Of a stretch of DNA of 64,000 nt, positions 8,565 through 17,770 are shown in pieces; position 1 is the stretch's first letter; each line of letters opens with the position of its first letter. Source of the DNA: Alphaproteobacteria bacterium (lineage in GTDB: Bacteria; Pseudomonadota; Alphaproteobacteria; Rhodobacterales; Rhodobacteraceae). Position numbers and translations under genes: made by a program. The stretch covers positions 1 to 64,000 of the forward strand of contig JAUHVK010000025.1 of assembly GCA_030425145.1 (NCBI GenBank), in the 5' to 3' direction. The notes under the pieces were generated by a model. The model was not told the origin of the DNA. It ran no database searches and saw only the letters and a list, made by a program, of their open reading frames with translations.

Positions 8565-9947
8565 CTATGCGCTGACCGTCGGCGCTGCAAGACGGCTGAG
8601 ATCGGGCATCATGCGCCGCCAGAACCGGTGGTTCAACAGCACCGCCGCCCCGGCCAGACCAAACACCAGCCCGATCCAGATACCCGTGGCGCCCCATCCT
8701 ACGACAAAACCCAGCACATAGGCGGCTGGCAGGCCGATGCCGAAATAGGATACGGCGGCATAGATCATCGGCACGCGCGCATCCTGCACCCCGCGCAAGA
8801 GGCCCAGTGCCACGACCTGCGCGCCGTCCACCAGCTGGAAGATCGCAGCAAGGATCAGCAGGGTGATGCCCAGCGCAATGATTTCGGCCCGCGCAGGATC
8901 GTCGGGGTCGAGGAAGGCCGCGATCAGGGGTTCCGGCAGCGCGACGAACAGAACAATGGTGAGTGCCGCGACGAAAGCCGAGAGCGCCAGTGCCACGACG
9001 CCGCCCCGTGCCATATGCGGCCAATCCTTGCGCCCGAACGCATTGCCCGCGCGCACGGTGGCGGCGTTGGACAGGCCCAGATGAAGCATGAAGGTCATCG
9101 ACGCCAGTTGCAGCGCGATCCCGTGTGCGGCCAGCGGGATGGTCCCGAGCCAGCCCATCATGATGGCAGAGGCGGCAAAAAGCCCGGTCTCGGACAATGA
9201 GGTCAAGCCGATGGGCACACCCAGTTTGAAGACCTGCGCAAACATCTCGTTGTCCGACTTCCAGAGCCGCTGGAACAGGCTGTGTTCGGGCACGAAGGCG
9301 CGGATATAGACCACGATCACCAGCATCGAGAACACGTGTGTGCTGAGCGAGGCAATGGCTGCGCCCTGAAGGCCCAGTTCCGGAAAACCGAAATTGCCGA
9401 AGATCAGCGCGAAATTCGCCAATGCGTTGTAAGGCACGGCCACCGCTGTCACCCAGAACACAACCTTGGTTTTCTCCAGCGCGGCCAGATAGCTTTTCAG
9501 CACCATCGTCACTAGTGCAGGCAACAGTCCAAAGGCCAGCACCCGCAGGTAGACCTGCGCTTCGGCGGAGATTGCCCGCGTCTGCCCCAACCGTTGCAGC
9601 AAAGCTTCCGACCACCACAGCAGCGGGAACATCACCACGCAGAACAGCGCCGACAGCCACAACCCCATTCGCGTGGCACGGCGGACTTTCTGGTCATCGC
9701 CCTCGGCCGCGTAGGAGGCCACCATCGGCATCACCGCCCAGGCAAAACCGCATCCGAACAGGAACAGCGTGAAGAAAAGCGTGTTGGCCAATGTGACCGT
9801 GGCCAGCGCCTCGGCACCGTACCAGCCGACCATGATCGTGTCGGTCAGACCGATGGACATCTGCGCCATATGCCCGCCAACCAGCGGCAGCCCCAGAACG
9901 AGGATGGCCCGGATATGGGCCGGATATGACATCTCTTTTGTGTGCAT
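8565..9947 (-). CDS. MATE family efflux transporter
   Basis: This 460-aa inner-membrane protein has about twelve hydrophobic segments in two homologous halves, as in NorM-type Na+- or H+-coupled multidrug exporters. The start of TM1 and TM2 ([18 protein letters not shown]) is characteristic of the family, in which the early Gly/Asp residues are conserved. Two start codons are possible (9947 or 9932), neither with a strong ribosome site. Substrate cannot be predicted. A second, distinct MATE gene lies at 31.5-32.9 kb. Confidence 0.9.
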   Translation of the reverse strand: MHTKEMSYPAHIRAILVLGLPLVGGHMAQMSIGLTDTIMVGWYGAEALATVTLANTLFFTLFLFGCGFAWAVMPMVASYAAEGDDQKVRRATRMGLWLSALFCVVMFPLLWWSEALLQRLGQTRAISAEAQVYLRVLAFGLLPALVTMVLKSYLAALEKTKVVFWVTAVAVPYNALANFALIFGNFGFPELGLQGAAIASLSTHVFSMLVIVVYIRAFVPEHSLFQRLWKSDNEMFAQVFKLGVPIGLTSLSETGLFAASAIMMGWLGTIPLAAHGIALQLASMTFMLHLGLSNAATVRAGNAFGRKDWPHMARGGVVALALSAFVAALTIVLFVALPEPLIAAFLDPDDPARAEIIALGITLLILAAIFQLVDGAQVVALGLLRGVQDARVPMIYAAVSYFGIGLPAAYVLGFVVGWGATGIWIGLVFGLAGAAVLLNHRFWRRMMPDLSRLAAPTVSA

Positions 9948-9995
9948 GATGGTCGGTTAGACCTGCCCCGTCACCGGAGCAAGCGTTTTGTCAGA

Positions 9996-10898
9996 TCAGA
10001 GTGCGCGGATCAGGAATTGTGAGGCCAGAATGGCAATGATCAGCCCAGCGCCGGTTTCAATCACCCCGGCGATCCGCGCGGTGTGCGGCCCGTTGGCGAA
10101 CCGCGCCAACGCGCCTTCGCGGAACGTGACCGCCCCGATGGCAGCGGCAAGAGTGACGCTTGCAGTGCCCAGCCCCATCGCAAATGTGCCAAGGATACCA
10201 GCCGCTTGTATCCCCATGCTGACCGAAAGGATCAACAGGAACAGCGCGCCAGTGCAGGGTCGGATCGCAATGGCTCCGATCAGCATCAGCGCATCACGCA
10301 GCGAGTGTACTTTCTTGACCTGCTCGGGCGTCGGCGCATGGGCGTGGCCGCATGTGCTGCACACACCGTCCTCACCGTGGTCGTGGTGGTGATCCGGCAC
10401 CGGCCAGTTCGACCAGAGCCGCGATGCCCCGCGCAGCGCCAGCCACGCGCCAATGGCGCAGATCGCGGCATAGCTGAACGGCGCGAACCAATCCTCGGCC
10501 GCGCCCACCATCTCTTCGCGGCCCAGCCCCAAAAGCCAGACCCCGGTATAGACCACGATGATCGCGGTCCCTGCCTGTGCAATGCTCGACAACACCGCAA
10601 GGACGGAAAGCCGTGTCAGCGCCACACGCTCGGCCACGCCGTAGCCTGCAATCAGGATCTTGCCGTGGCCGGGGCCGACCGCATGAAAGAACCCGTATCC
10701 GAAACAGACCGCCATCAATGTCAGGAGTGCGCCCGGTTCGTTGGCCCGTAGTGCCCGAAGTCCCTGCGCCATCCCGCTTTGTGCCGCGCGTTGGCCCTCG
10801 GCGGCCCAGCGTTCCAGCATCTGCGCCCCGTCAAAGCCCCAAAGCCAGACGGCAAGCGCAACGACGGCAACAGCAGCTAGTTGGAGGGCGGTGCGCAT
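9996..10898 (-). CDS. NicO-family nickel/cobalt transporter
   Basis: This multi-pass membrane protein (300 aa, about six to seven segments) has the NicO signature HAVGPGHGK (about residues 72-80). A His/Cys/Asp-rich loop (HHHDHGEDGVCSTCGHAHAP, near 170-190) is typical of divalent metal binding. Members such as RcnA export Ni2+ or Co2+; others may take up metal. It overlaps the upstream DUF1007 gene by 22 bp, so the two are cotranscribed. DUF1007-NicO pairs are frequent in Rhodobacteraceae and are often read as a metal-handling unit. Confidence 0.88.
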   Translation of the reverse strand: MRTALQLAAVAVVALAVWLWGFDGAQMLERWAAEGQRAAQSGMAQGLRALRANEPGALLTLMAVCFGYGFFHAVGPGHGKILIAGYGVAERVALTRLSVLAVLSSIAQAGTAIIVVYTGVWLLGLGREEMVGAAEDWFAPFSYAAICAIGAWLALRGASRLWSNWPVPDHHHDHGEDGVCSTCGHAHAPTPEQVKKVHSLRDALMLIGAIAIRPCTGALFLLILSVSMGIQAAGILGTFAMGLGTASVTLAAAIGAVTFREGALARFANGPHTARIAGVIETGAGLIIAILASQFLIRAL

Positions 10899-11518
10899 GA
10901 CATGGTGACCGTATCAGCGAAATGAATGCCGACGCGCATCTCGTTGAAGATGTCCTCCATCGACCCGCCGTTCAGTTCCTTATCCACGGCGGCCTGTGCG
11001 GCCGCCTGATCGGGATCGGTGACGGTGGCGGTGCAGCCGGAATCGGTCAGGGTCACGCCCTGCGACACGTCATACGCCACGTAATAGGTCGGGTCGTATT
11101 GCAGCACTTCGATCGCCTCGACCGCAACGGGCGGGATCTCTCGGAAATGCGTGGCGGTGATGAATCCACCCTCGACCTCAACACCAATCGGACGCGGGCG
11201 TGGCATCTCGATCTTTTCGCCATTGGAATAGACGTAGAGATCGCCTTCGAACCCTTCCGGCCATTCGATCAGGTCGAACCCGAACAGCGTGTCCAGTTCG
11301 GCCTCGGTCAACTCTCCGTCGCCATCGGAATCAAGGCCCATGTCCTCAAGGATCAGCAATGTGAAAAAGTCGTCATAGGTCCAGGAGACCGTGACGCCTG
11401 TCACCTCGCGATCATCGTTGATTTCAAACCGCAGAGCCGTTTCGACAAAGATATGTGGATGCGCGCCAAGAGGCGCGGCGACCAGACCGAGTGCGAGAGC
11501 GCAGAGAATATTCTTCAT
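10877..11518 (-). CDS. DUF1007 family periplasmic protein
   Basis: This exported protein (about 213 aa) starts with a signal peptide ending at APLGAHPH. The mature protein thus begins with an HPH motif that could bind metal. An EF-hand-like loop, DSDGDGELTEAE, lies near residues 64-75 and suggests Ca2+ binding. The start is taken at the ATG at 11518 rather than a GTG two codons earlier. It overlaps the NicO transporter gene, and I infer that it delivers or senses the metal the transporter moves. No enzymatic motif is seen. Confidence 0.85.
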   Translation of the reverse strand: MKNILCALALGLVAAPLGAHPHIFVETALRFEINDDREVTGVTVSWTYDDFFTLLILEDMGLDSDGDGELTEAELDTLFGFDLIEWPEGFEGDLYVYSNGEKIEMPRPRPIGVEVEGGFITATHFREIPPVAVEAIEVLQYDPTYYVAYDVSQGVTLTDSGCTATVTDPDQAAAQAAVDKELNGGSMEDIFNEMRVGIHFADTVTMSCAPPSN

Positions 11519-11593
11519 GGACACCGGAGGTAAGACCCCCGGCGCCCCAAGGCAAGCTGCTCCGGCGACGAACGGCAGAGATTTGCGCAGGTT

Positions 11594-12544
11594 TTAGCTG
11601 CGCGCCTTGCGTGTGTCCGGATGCAGCGATGTGCCCAGAATGTGGTCAGACCGATGGATCACATGCCCGGCCCCACCGACGATCAGCGGATCGGGCGCTG
11701 TGGCGATGCTGTGATCCTTGCCAGGATAGTCCAGTGTCGACAGGAAATGCTTCATGCAGTTCAGACGGGCGCGTTTCTTGTCGTCGGATTTGACAATGGT
11801 CCACGGCGCGTCGGCTGTGTCGGTGTAGAAAAACATCGCCTCTTTCGCCTCGGTGTAATCGTCCCACTTGTTAAGGCTCGCCTTGTCGATGGGCGACAGC
11901 TTCCACTGTTTCAGCGGGTCAGTCTCGCGACTGGCAAAGCGGCGTTTCTGTTCGGCCTGTGTGACCGAGAACCAGTATTTGTAGAGCCGGATGCCCGAGC
12001 GTGTCAGCATCCGTTCGAAATCCGGGGTCTGGCGCATGAACTCGAGGTATTCGCCGGGTTCGCAGAAGCCCATCACCCGCTCGACCCCGGCGCGGTTGTA
12101 CCAAGACCGGTCATAAAGCACGATTTCCCCGGCGGTCGGCAGATGTTCGATATAGCGCTGATAGTACCACTGCCCGCGTTCGACATCGGTCGGTTTGTTC
12201 AGCGCAACCACCCGTGCCGTCCGTGGATTGAGGTGCTCGGTGAACCGCTTGATCGTGCCGCCCTTGCCCGCCGCATCCCGACCTTCGAACAGCATCACGA
12301 ATTTCTGGCCGGTGTCCTGCGCCCAAAGCTGCACCTTGAGCAATTCAGCCTGAAGCGCGGCTTTTTCTGCCTCGTAACTGCTCCGGGAAAGCCGCGAACG
12401 GTACGGGTACTTGCCCGATTCAAATGCACGGCGCACCTCGTCGGCGGTGACCGCCTTTTGCGGCGAGACGGGCACTTCGGGAAGGGCTCCCTTCGGTTGC
12501 GGTTCGATTTTAGCGTCAGCGGCAATGGCTTGGGATGAAGGCAT
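11594..12544 (-). CDS. ppk2: Polyphosphate kinase 2
   Basis: PPK2 transfers phosphate between polyphosphate and nucleotides, mainly regenerating ATP or GTP from the diphosphate in the class I type. The 316-aa chain has Walker A GRDAAGKGG at 88-96, the lid motif following KPTDVERGQWYYQRY, and Walker B LYDRSWYNRAGVE at 143-156. The first 45 residues are a variable, Pro/Ala-rich extension. The conserved Asp of the first motif (GRDAAGK) marks a one-domain PPK2. A consensus FnrL box lies 65 bp upstream of the start, suggesting control by oxygen, possibly shared with the divergent trpA. Confidence 0.93.
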   Translation of the reverse strand: MPSSQAIAADAKIEPQPKGALPEVPVSPQKAVTADEVRRAFESGKYPYRSRLSRSSYEAEKAALQAELLKVQLWAQDTGQKFVMLFEGRDAAGKGGTIKRFTEHLNPRTARVVALNKPTDVERGQWYYQRYIEHLPTAGEIVLYDRSWYNRAGVERVMGFCEPGEYLEFMRQTPDFERMLTRSGIRLYKYWFSVTQAEQKRRFASRETDPLKQWKLSPIDKASLNKWDDYTEAKEAMFFYTDTADAPWTIVKSDDKKRARLNCMKHFLSTLDYPGKDHSIATAPDPLIVGGAGHVIHRSDHILGTSLHPDTRKARS

Positions 12545-12608
12545 GCAAAACTCCTGCTAATAAATGTGTTCGTCGCAGGCATCGTAACAGGATTGTAAAA
12601 AGGTCTCT

Positions 12609-12622
12609 TTGACACGCATCAA
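12609..12622. promoter_or_regulatory. FnrL-type box
   Basis: TTGAC-ACGC-ATCAA matches the FNR/FnrL consensus TTGAT-N4-ATCAA at nine of ten arm positions. It is centred in the 152-bp gap between the divergent ppk2 and trpA starts, 65 bp from ppk2 and 75 bp from trpA. It could serve either gene; ppk2 is the more likely target on functional grounds. The match is seen, the regulation is inferred. Confidence 0.5.
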
Positions 12623-12696
12623 AATCAGCCGCCCCTGCCCCATTGATTTTCCCGCTCAACTCCGGCAATCGGGTTCGGGCAATTCAGGAGATCGCC

Positions 12697-13488
12697 ATGA
12701 CCCGTATCGACGCCAAATTCGCAGAGCTTCGCAAAGCCGGAAAAAAGGCCTTTGTGTCCTACGTTATGGCGGGCGACCCCGACTTCGACACCTCGCTTGA
12801 GCTGGTCAAGGGTCTGCCGGGTGCTGGCGTGGACATCATCGAGCTGGGTCTGCCCTTCACCGACCCGATGGCCGATGGCAGCACGATCCAGCTAGCCGGT
12901 CAGCGCGCGCTGGAAGCCGGCATGACACTCGACCGTACGCTGGAGCTGGCGCGGATCTTCCGTGAAGGTGACGACACCACGCCCATCGTGATGATGGGCT
13001 ATTACAACCCGATCTATTCGCGCGGCGTGGATCTGTTCCTGACCCAGGCCAAAGAAGCAGGCATCGACGGTCTGATCATCGTCGACCTGCCGCCCGAAGA
13101 AGATGAAGAGCTTTGCATCCCGGCGCAGGCGGCGGGCTTGAACTTCATCCGTCTGGCAACACCGACCACCGATGACAAGCGTCTGCCCAAGGTGCTCCAG
13201 AACACGTCCGGTTTTGTCTACTACGTGTCGATCACCGGCATCACCGGCGCCGCCGAAGCGCAGGCCGCCGATGTTGGCCCCGAAGTTGCGCGAATCAAGG
13301 CCAAGACCGACCTGCCGGTCATCGTCGGCTTCGGCATCAAGACCCCCGACGCGTCGGAGGCGATTGCCGGTGTGGCGGATGGCTGCGTTGTGGGTTCGGC
13401 CATCGTCGCCGAACTGGCCAACGGCAAGCCGGTGAGCGAGGTTCTGGCCTTCGTCAAATCGCTGGCCGACGGCGCACACCGCGCCTGA
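12697..13488 (+). CDS. trpA: Tryptophan synthase alpha chain
   Basis: TrpA cleaves indole-3-glycerol phosphate to indole, which passes through a channel to the beta subunit. The protein is a 263-aa TIM barrel with the catalytic Glu in [13 protein letters not shown] (about 48-60) and the loop [10 protein letters not shown]. The catalytic Asp lies in IIVDLPPEE, and the phosphate site in VGFGIKTP and GSAIV. The ATG at 12697 follows a CAGGAG site; an earlier in-frame ATG at 12643 has none. trpB is not adjacent but at 30.2 kb, a split that is usual in this bacterial group. Confidence 0.96.
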   Translation: MTRIDAKFAELRKAGKKAFVSYVMAGDPDFDTSLELVKGLPGAGVDIIELGLPFTDPMADGSTIQLAGQRALEAGMTLDRTLELARIFREGDDTTPIVMMGYYNPIYSRGVDLFLTQAKEAGIDGLIIVDLPPEEDEELCIPAQAAGLNFIRLATPTTDDKRLPKVLQNTSGFVYYVSITGITGAAEAQAADVGPEVARIKAKTDLPVIVGFGIKTPDASEAIAGVADGCVVGSAIVAELANGKPVSEVLAFVKSLADGAHRA

Positions 13489-13492
13489 TCGA

Positions 13493-14284
13493 ATGGCGGG
13501 ACGGGCGGCAGCAGAGACGCTCTATGCAGCGTTTCACGGCAACCGTCAGGTGCCGCCACTGACCGACACCCTGCCAGACCTGACACTGGATCAGGGCTAC
13601 AAGATCGCATCCGAAGTTCACGCCAAGCGGATTGCCAATGGCGCAAAAGTCGTCGGGCGCAAGATCGGGTTCACCAACCGCACCATCTGGCCCATCTACA
13701 ATGTACATGCGCCAGTCTGGGGCTGGATGTATGAGGACGGCGTCCACGATGTTCCAGCCGATGGCGTCATCACCCTACCCGCCCTTCCCGAACCCCGGAT
13801 CGAACCCGAGATCGTGTTCGGCTTCAAAGCCTCCCCCAGCCCCGACATGGACCTGTCCGAGTTGGCCGCGTGTATCGACTGGGTGGCGCACGGGTTCGAG
13901 ATCGTCGTCTCGCTCTATCCTGGCTGGCGGTTCACCGCACCTGACAGCGTGGCTGCAATGGCGATGCACGGTGCGCTTTGGATCGGCCCGCGACTGGAGC
14001 CAACGCCGGAGCGGCTGGAGGCGCTGCCCATCTGCAGCATCACCCTGACCGGGCCTGAGGAAAGGCTCACCGGCCACGGGGCAGATGTGCTGGGCGGACC
14101 GCTCAACGCATTTCAGTATCTCGTGGGCCAGATCGACCGAATGCCCGGCGCATCCATCATTCAGCCCAGTGAAATCGTCACCACCGGAACGCTTACCGAT
14201 GCCCGGCCGATTGCACCGGGACAACGCTGGACAACCACCTTCGACACACCGCTTCTGACAGGTCTGTCCGTCACCTTCGCCTGA
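13493..14284 (+). CDS. 2-keto-4-pentenoate hydratase-like protein
   Basis: This 263-aa protein belongs to the fumarylacetoacetate hydrolase fold group (MhpD/hydratase-decarboxylase branch). Such enzymes act on 2-oxo acids in aromatic meta-cleavage pathways with Mg2+ or Mn2+. The IEPEIVFGF segment carries the acidic metal ligands, VGRKIGFTN and GHGADVLGGPLNA are family blocks, and the IVTTGTLTDARP strand closes the active site. It starts 4 bp after the trpA stop, so it is cotranscribed. No other ring-cleavage genes are nearby, leaving the true substrate open. Confidence 0.8.
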   Translation: MAGRAAAETLYAAFHGNRQVPPLTDTLPDLTLDQGYKIASEVHAKRIANGAKVVGRKIGFTNRTIWPIYNVHAPVWGWMYEDGVHDVPADGVITLPALPEPRIEPEIVFGFKASPSPDMDLSELAACIDWVAHGFEIVVSLYPGWRFTAPDSVAAMAMHGALWIGPRLEPTPERLEALPICSITLTGPEERLTGHGADVLGGPLNAFQYLVGQIDRMPGASIIQPSEIVTTGTLTDARPIAPGQRWTTTFDTPLLTGLSVTFA

Positions 14285-14380
14285 CCCGAAGCCGCCACAC
14301 TCCCTTCACCTTCTATTTTTGGAATGTTTGTGCTACCGTGATCCCGAAGCGCGCGGTACACTAGAATGGAGGGGGTTATA

Positions 14381-14809
14381 ATGTTGACCCATTCACGAAA
14401 ACTGTACCTGATGAGTATTGCGGCTCTGGCACTTTCCAGCGCCGCACCGGTTTCCGCGCAAGACACAGGTTATGGGGAGAGCCTGTTTCAGGAGAATTGC
14501 GCAGTGTGTCACGGAGCAACAGGCGGAGGGGATGGCCCGGTCGCAGAGTTGTTTGCCCAGCGACCCCGAAACCTGAGACTGCTGGCGAAGGAAAACAACA
14601 ACACGTTTCCCTTCAGCGAGGTCTATCAGTCGATAGACGGGCGCCGCGATATCACCGCCCATGGCAACACGCAAATGCCGATCTGGGGTGACCTCTTCAC
14701 CGAGGACGCGCTGCCGCGCACCATCCATCCCGGCGTCACCGCCGAGGATGTTGTACAGGGGCGCATCCTGGGCTTGGTCTATTACCTGCAATCCGTTCAG
14801 GAGATGTAA
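14381..14809 (+). CDS. Secreted class I cytochrome c
   Basis: This small periplasmic electron carrier (142 aa) has a signal peptide cleaved after about residue 26 (APVSAQ). The heme site is CAVCHG (C40, C43, H44) and the likely distal ligand is M99 in TQMPIWGD. The ATG at 14381 is chosen because GGAGGGGG stands just before it; an ATG at 14366 would place that site inside the gene. There is one heme motif only. The partner enzyme is unknown: the gene lies alone between trpA's operon and a convergent marR. Confidence 0.88.
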   Translation: MLTHSRKLYLMSIAALALSSAAPVSAQDTGYGESLFQENCAVCHGATGGGDGPVAELFAQRPRNLRLLAKENNNTFPFSEVYQSIDGRRDITAHGNTQMPIWGDLFTEDALPRTIHPGVTAEDVVQGRILGLVYYLQSVQEM

Positions 14810-14872
14810 TCTCCCCCGCGCCTCGTGGCCTTCCGGGCTGCCGGGCGCGCCTGCATCTGCACTCGTTCTCGG

Positions 14873-15334
14873 TCAGTCCCTTGCCGCATCAAGCCTTTTG
14901 CGCAGCGTTTCCAGGCGTTCGATGAGGCCGCTCAGTTCATCCGGCGTAAACGTGTCGGATATCTCAGCCACATCCGGCATGAGGCTGGCGATAGCGTCCT
15001 GACGAAAACTGCGTCCGGCCTCGGTTAACCAGACCTGTTTGCTGCGCGCGTCTTTGGGATTGGCGCGCATCTCGATCAGACCGCGCTTTTCCAACCCAGC
15101 CAGCGTGTGGGTCATGCTGGTCTTGGGCACCTGAAACGCGCGCGCGAGTTGCAAGGGCGTGCGCCCGTCCTGCACCCGGATTAAATGGTTGATCACCGAG
15201 AAATGCGGCAACACCATCCCGTCCGGCAACCGCGCCTCAAAGGACGCGCGGCTTAATTGACTGATGATACCGATCTCATTGAAGAGTTCGAAATAGAGCC
15301 CGGTCAGGTCGGGTGCCGAGTGTGTGTCAGGCAT
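14873..15334 (-). CDS. MarR family transcriptional regulator
   Basis: This 153-aa winged-helix repressor of the MarR type has its DNA-binding core (LQLARAFQVPKTSMTHTLAGLEKRGLIE) in the middle and a wing ending KQVWLTEAG. The N- and C-terminal helices form the dimer interface. Its start overlaps the end of the Tat nitroreductase gene by 8 bp, so the two form an operon. MarR proteins usually bind palindromes and leave DNA when they bind phenolic or oxidising ligands. The repeats in front of the operon at 16463-16496 are the likely autoregulatory site. Confidence 0.88.
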   Translation of the reverse strand: MPDTHSAPDLTGLYFELFNEIGIISQLSRASFEARLPDGMVLPHFSVINHLIRVQDGRTPLQLARAFQVPKTSMTHTLAGLEKRGLIEMRANPKDARSKQVWLTEAGRSFRQDAIASLMPDVAEISDTFTPDELSGLIERLETLRKRLDAARD

Positions 15335-16448
15335 TATTCGATATTGGCCTCATCCGGGTTTCCAGCGCCCAGCGTGGGGTGCGTGACGTCGGCACAGCGT
15401 AGCCCAGAAGACCGAGCATTTGAACCGTGCCCCCCGCTGGGGCGTAGGCGTCATGGATCGCCTCATAGAGGTCGGCCATTTCCGGGTATTCCTGCAACGC
15501 CTGACTGACCGGGCGGAGTCCCAATCCGGCCCCGGTCGCCGCAAGGTTCGCCCGTAACCAGCGGGCGCCCGCACCGATCTGATCTTCGCGCGTGTTGCCG
15601 TCTGTGGTCAGCAGCACCAGTGCCGGGGCCGAGGCGATGGCGTCCACAGTTCCCTTAATGGCCCCCTGCGCCGCCATCGTTGTTGGGTCGAGCGAGGCTT
15701 CGCGGGTCAACACACCAGCCTTGGCCAGCGCTTCGAACATCGGACCGCCAAGGTCGATCCCGTCGGGATTTGCGTTGATCTCGGCTTTCCCGATGCGCAC
15801 AAGGTCGATGCTTTCCTTCCACGCATCCCGCGTTGCGGCCTCGACAAGCCACGCCTCAGTCGCAATTTCGCGCAGCGCGTCGGCTTCGCTATCTTCGGCC
15901 AGCAGGGACAAGTGAGGCATCATCGCCGCGCGGGCGGCCGCGTCGAGGCTTTGGGGCTCGAACACTTCCTTGTGCGACCGTCGCTCCATCACATGCGCAA
16001 AAAGTGGATCGGACGTGGCGGCCCCCGCAACAAAGCGGCAGATCGCGACCGGGCCAGTCTCTCCTTCGGGATAAAGCGTCTGGTCGATCCCATATCCCTC
16101 TTGGGCAGCAGCCATGCGCATCAGCTCCAGAAAACAGCCCATGCCGATGGTCAACTGCCGTGCAAACGGGTCGGTCACCGGAAGATTGCGCGCGGGATCG
16201 CGCCAAATCGCAACGGTGTCGTCGCCAACCAGCCCTGCCTCCCACGGCTGGCGATTGTGCGGGTTTGGTGCAAGCAAGGCGTAGGACAGCGCGCGCAGAC
16301 GTGGATCGTCATAGTTCCCCGCCATGTCCCAGGGCGCCAGTGCCTTTGTCGGGGTACGGGTCTTTGCGAAAACGGCGATGCCCCCAGTCGCGGCAACAAT
16401 GGTACCACCACCAATCAGTCCAAGTGTCTTTCGTCTTGAATAGGTCAT
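15327..16448 (-). CDS. Tat-exported nitroreductase-like flavoprotein (Acg type)
   Basis: This 373-aa protein starts with a twin-arginine signal (SRRKTLGLIGGG followed by a hydrophobic stretch), so it should be folded with its cofactor before export. The body resembles the Acg-like nitroreductase group. PNPHNRQPW provides the first FMN-contact block, RRSHKEVF the second, and GAGLGLRPVSQALQEYP the C-terminal helix region. Substrate unknown. It is first in an operon with marR and has a strong AAAGGAG ribosome site, so it is probably the main target of that regulator. Confidence 0.8.
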   Translation of the reverse strand: MTYSRRKTLGLIGGGTIVAATGGIAVFAKTRTPTKALAPWDMAGNYDDPRLRALSYALLAPNPHNRQPWEAGLVGDDTVAIWRDPARNLPVTDPFARQLTIGMGCFLELMRMAAAQEGYGIDQTLYPEGETGPVAICRFVAGAATSDPLFAHVMERRSHKEVFEPQSLDAAARAAMMPHLSLLAEDSEADALREIATEAWLVEAATRDAWKESIDLVRIGKAEINANPDGIDLGGPMFEALAKAGVLTREASLDPTTMAAQGAIKGTVDAIASAPALVLLTTDGNTREDQIGAGARWLRANLAATGAGLGLRPVSQALQEYPEMADLYEAIHDAYAPAGGTVQMLGLLGYAVPTSRTPRWALETRMRPISNNA

Positions 16449-16462
16449 GTAAATCTCCTTTT

Positions 16463-16496
16463 GTACGACATCGCACTATTTAGTACGAAATCGAAC
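16463..16496. promoter_or_regulatory. Paired operator candidate for the MarR operon
   Basis: Two direct repeats, GTACGAcATCGcAC (16463-16476) and GTACGAaATCGaAC (16483-16496), are exactly 20 bp apart, two helical turns. The second overlaps an imperfect palindrome, ATTTaGTACgAAAT (16478-16491). They lie 15-48 bp before the nitroreductase start, where repressor binding would block transcription. Confidence 0.5.
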
Positions 16497-16545
16497 CAGT
16501 TAAGCGAAAGCGGACAAAAATGCCACGTTGCGCGATTGCGACCTC

Positions 16546-16568
16546 ATTGGTAAAGAAAACTAACCAAT
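16546..16568. promoter_or_regulatory. Inverted repeat before lldD
   Basis: ATTGGT and ACCAAT are separated by 11 bp and end 19 bp before the lldD ATG. The half-sites resemble those of GntR-family regulators of lactate and pyruvate genes (PdhR/LldR type, TGGT-N3-ACCA), but the spacer is longer than in that consensus. No GntR gene is in the window. Confidence 0.35.
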
Positions 16569-16587
16569 ACATCCGAGGGGCCAACTC

Positions 16588-17754
16588 ATGTCCGTGATCA
16601 CCGAAATCGAAGACCTTCGCCGAATCTACAAACGCCGGGTGCCCAAGATGTTCTTCGACTACACGGAGTCGGGCAGTTGGACCGAGCAGACCTTCCGCGA
16701 GAACTCCTCGGATTTCGACAAGATCTACCTGCGTCAACGCGTTGCCATCGACATGGAAGGCCGCAAGACCGCGTCACAGATGATCGGTCAGGATGTGTCC
16801 ATGCCTGTGGCTCTGGCCCCGGTGGGCCTGACGGGGATGCAGCATTTCGACGGTGAGATCAAAGCGGCCAAAGCGGCGGAAAAGTTCGGCGTGCCCTATT
16901 CCCTCAGCACCATGTCGATCTGTTCGATCGAGGATGTGGCCGCGAACACGTCCAAGCCGTTCTGGATGCAGGTCTACACGCTTAAAGACGACGATTTCAT
17001 GCAGCGCCTGTTCGATCGCGCCAAGGACGCCAAGTGCTCGGCCGCGATCATCACGGTCGATCTGCAACTGCTGGGCCAGCGTCACAAGGACCTCAAGAAC
17101 GGTCTTTCCGCCCCGCCCAAGCTGACCCCTTCCTCGGTCGCCAACATGATGACCAAGGTGCAGTGGGGTCTGGGGATGCTCCAGACCAAGCGGCGGTTCT
17201 TCGGCAATATCGTGGGGCACGCGAAAGGGGTGAAAGACCCGTCCTCGCTTTCGTCATGGACGGCGCAGGCGTTCGATCAGTCGCTCAATTGGGACCGCAT
17301 CCGCGAGTTCCGCAAGATGTGGGACGGTCCGCTCATCATCAAGGGGATCATTGATCCGCGCGACGCGCTGGAAGCGCTGAACGTGGGCGCAGATGCGATC
17401 ATCGTGTCGAACCACGGCGGTCGTCAGCTTGACGGCGCGCTGTCGTCGATCCGCGCTCTGGAACCGATCCTCGACGCGGTGGGTGACAAGATCGAGGTGC
17501 ATCTCGACAGCGGAATCCGCTCCGGTCAGGACGTGCTGAAGGCGCTCGCGATGGGAGCCAAGGGCACCTATATCGGCCGCGCCTATGTCTACGGGCTCGG
17601 AGCCAAGGGGGAACAGGGCGTCACCGACGCGCTGAACGTGATCCACAAGGAACTCGAGGTGTCGATGGGTCTTTGCGGGCGCACCGATGTAAACACGCTC
17701 GACCGCGATATCCTGATGATCCCGAAGGGGTTTTCCGGCGATTGGGAAGAGTGA
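16588..17754 (+). CDS. lldD: L-lactate dehydrogenase / alpha-hydroxy-acid oxidizing flavoprotein
   Basis: This FMN-dependent TIM barrel (388 aa) oxidises L-lactate or a related 2-hydroxy acid, passing electrons to the quinone pool. The N-terminal KMFFDYTESGSW segment, PVALAPVGLTGM and the active-site block SNHGGRQLDG with its catalytic His are visible. The DSGIRSGQDVLKA strand and the GRAYVYGL phosphate turn follow. Length and order match LldD. The family also includes glycolate and mandelate oxidising enzymes, so the substrate is probable rather than proved. It stands alone and is preceded by an ATTGGT/ACCAAT inverted repeat. Confidence 0.85.
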   Translation: MSVITEIEDLRRIYKRRVPKMFFDYTESGSWTEQTFRENSSDFDKIYLRQRVAIDMEGRKTASQMIGQDVSMPVALAPVGLTGMQHFDGEIKAAKAAEKFGVPYSLSTMSICSIEDVAANTSKPFWMQVYTLKDDDFMQRLFDRAKDAKCSAAIITVDLQLLGQRHKDLKNGLSAPPKLTPSSVANMMTKVQWGLGMLQTKRRFFGNIVGHAKGVKDPSSLSSWTAQAFDQSLNWDRIREFRKMWDGPLIIKGIIDPRDALEALNVGADAIIVSNHGGRQLDGALSSIRALEPILDAVGDKIEVHLDSGIRSGQDVLKALAMGAKGTYIGRAYVYGLGAKGEQGVTDALNVIHKELEVSMGLCGRTDVNTLDRDILMIPKGFSGDWEE

Positions 17755-17770
17755 CGCCACGCATTAGAGG

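Noticed and set aside
12643-12696. Longer N-terminus for trpA
   Set aside because: The extra 18 residues have no ribosome site and are not in the family; CAGGAG precedes the ATG at 12697.
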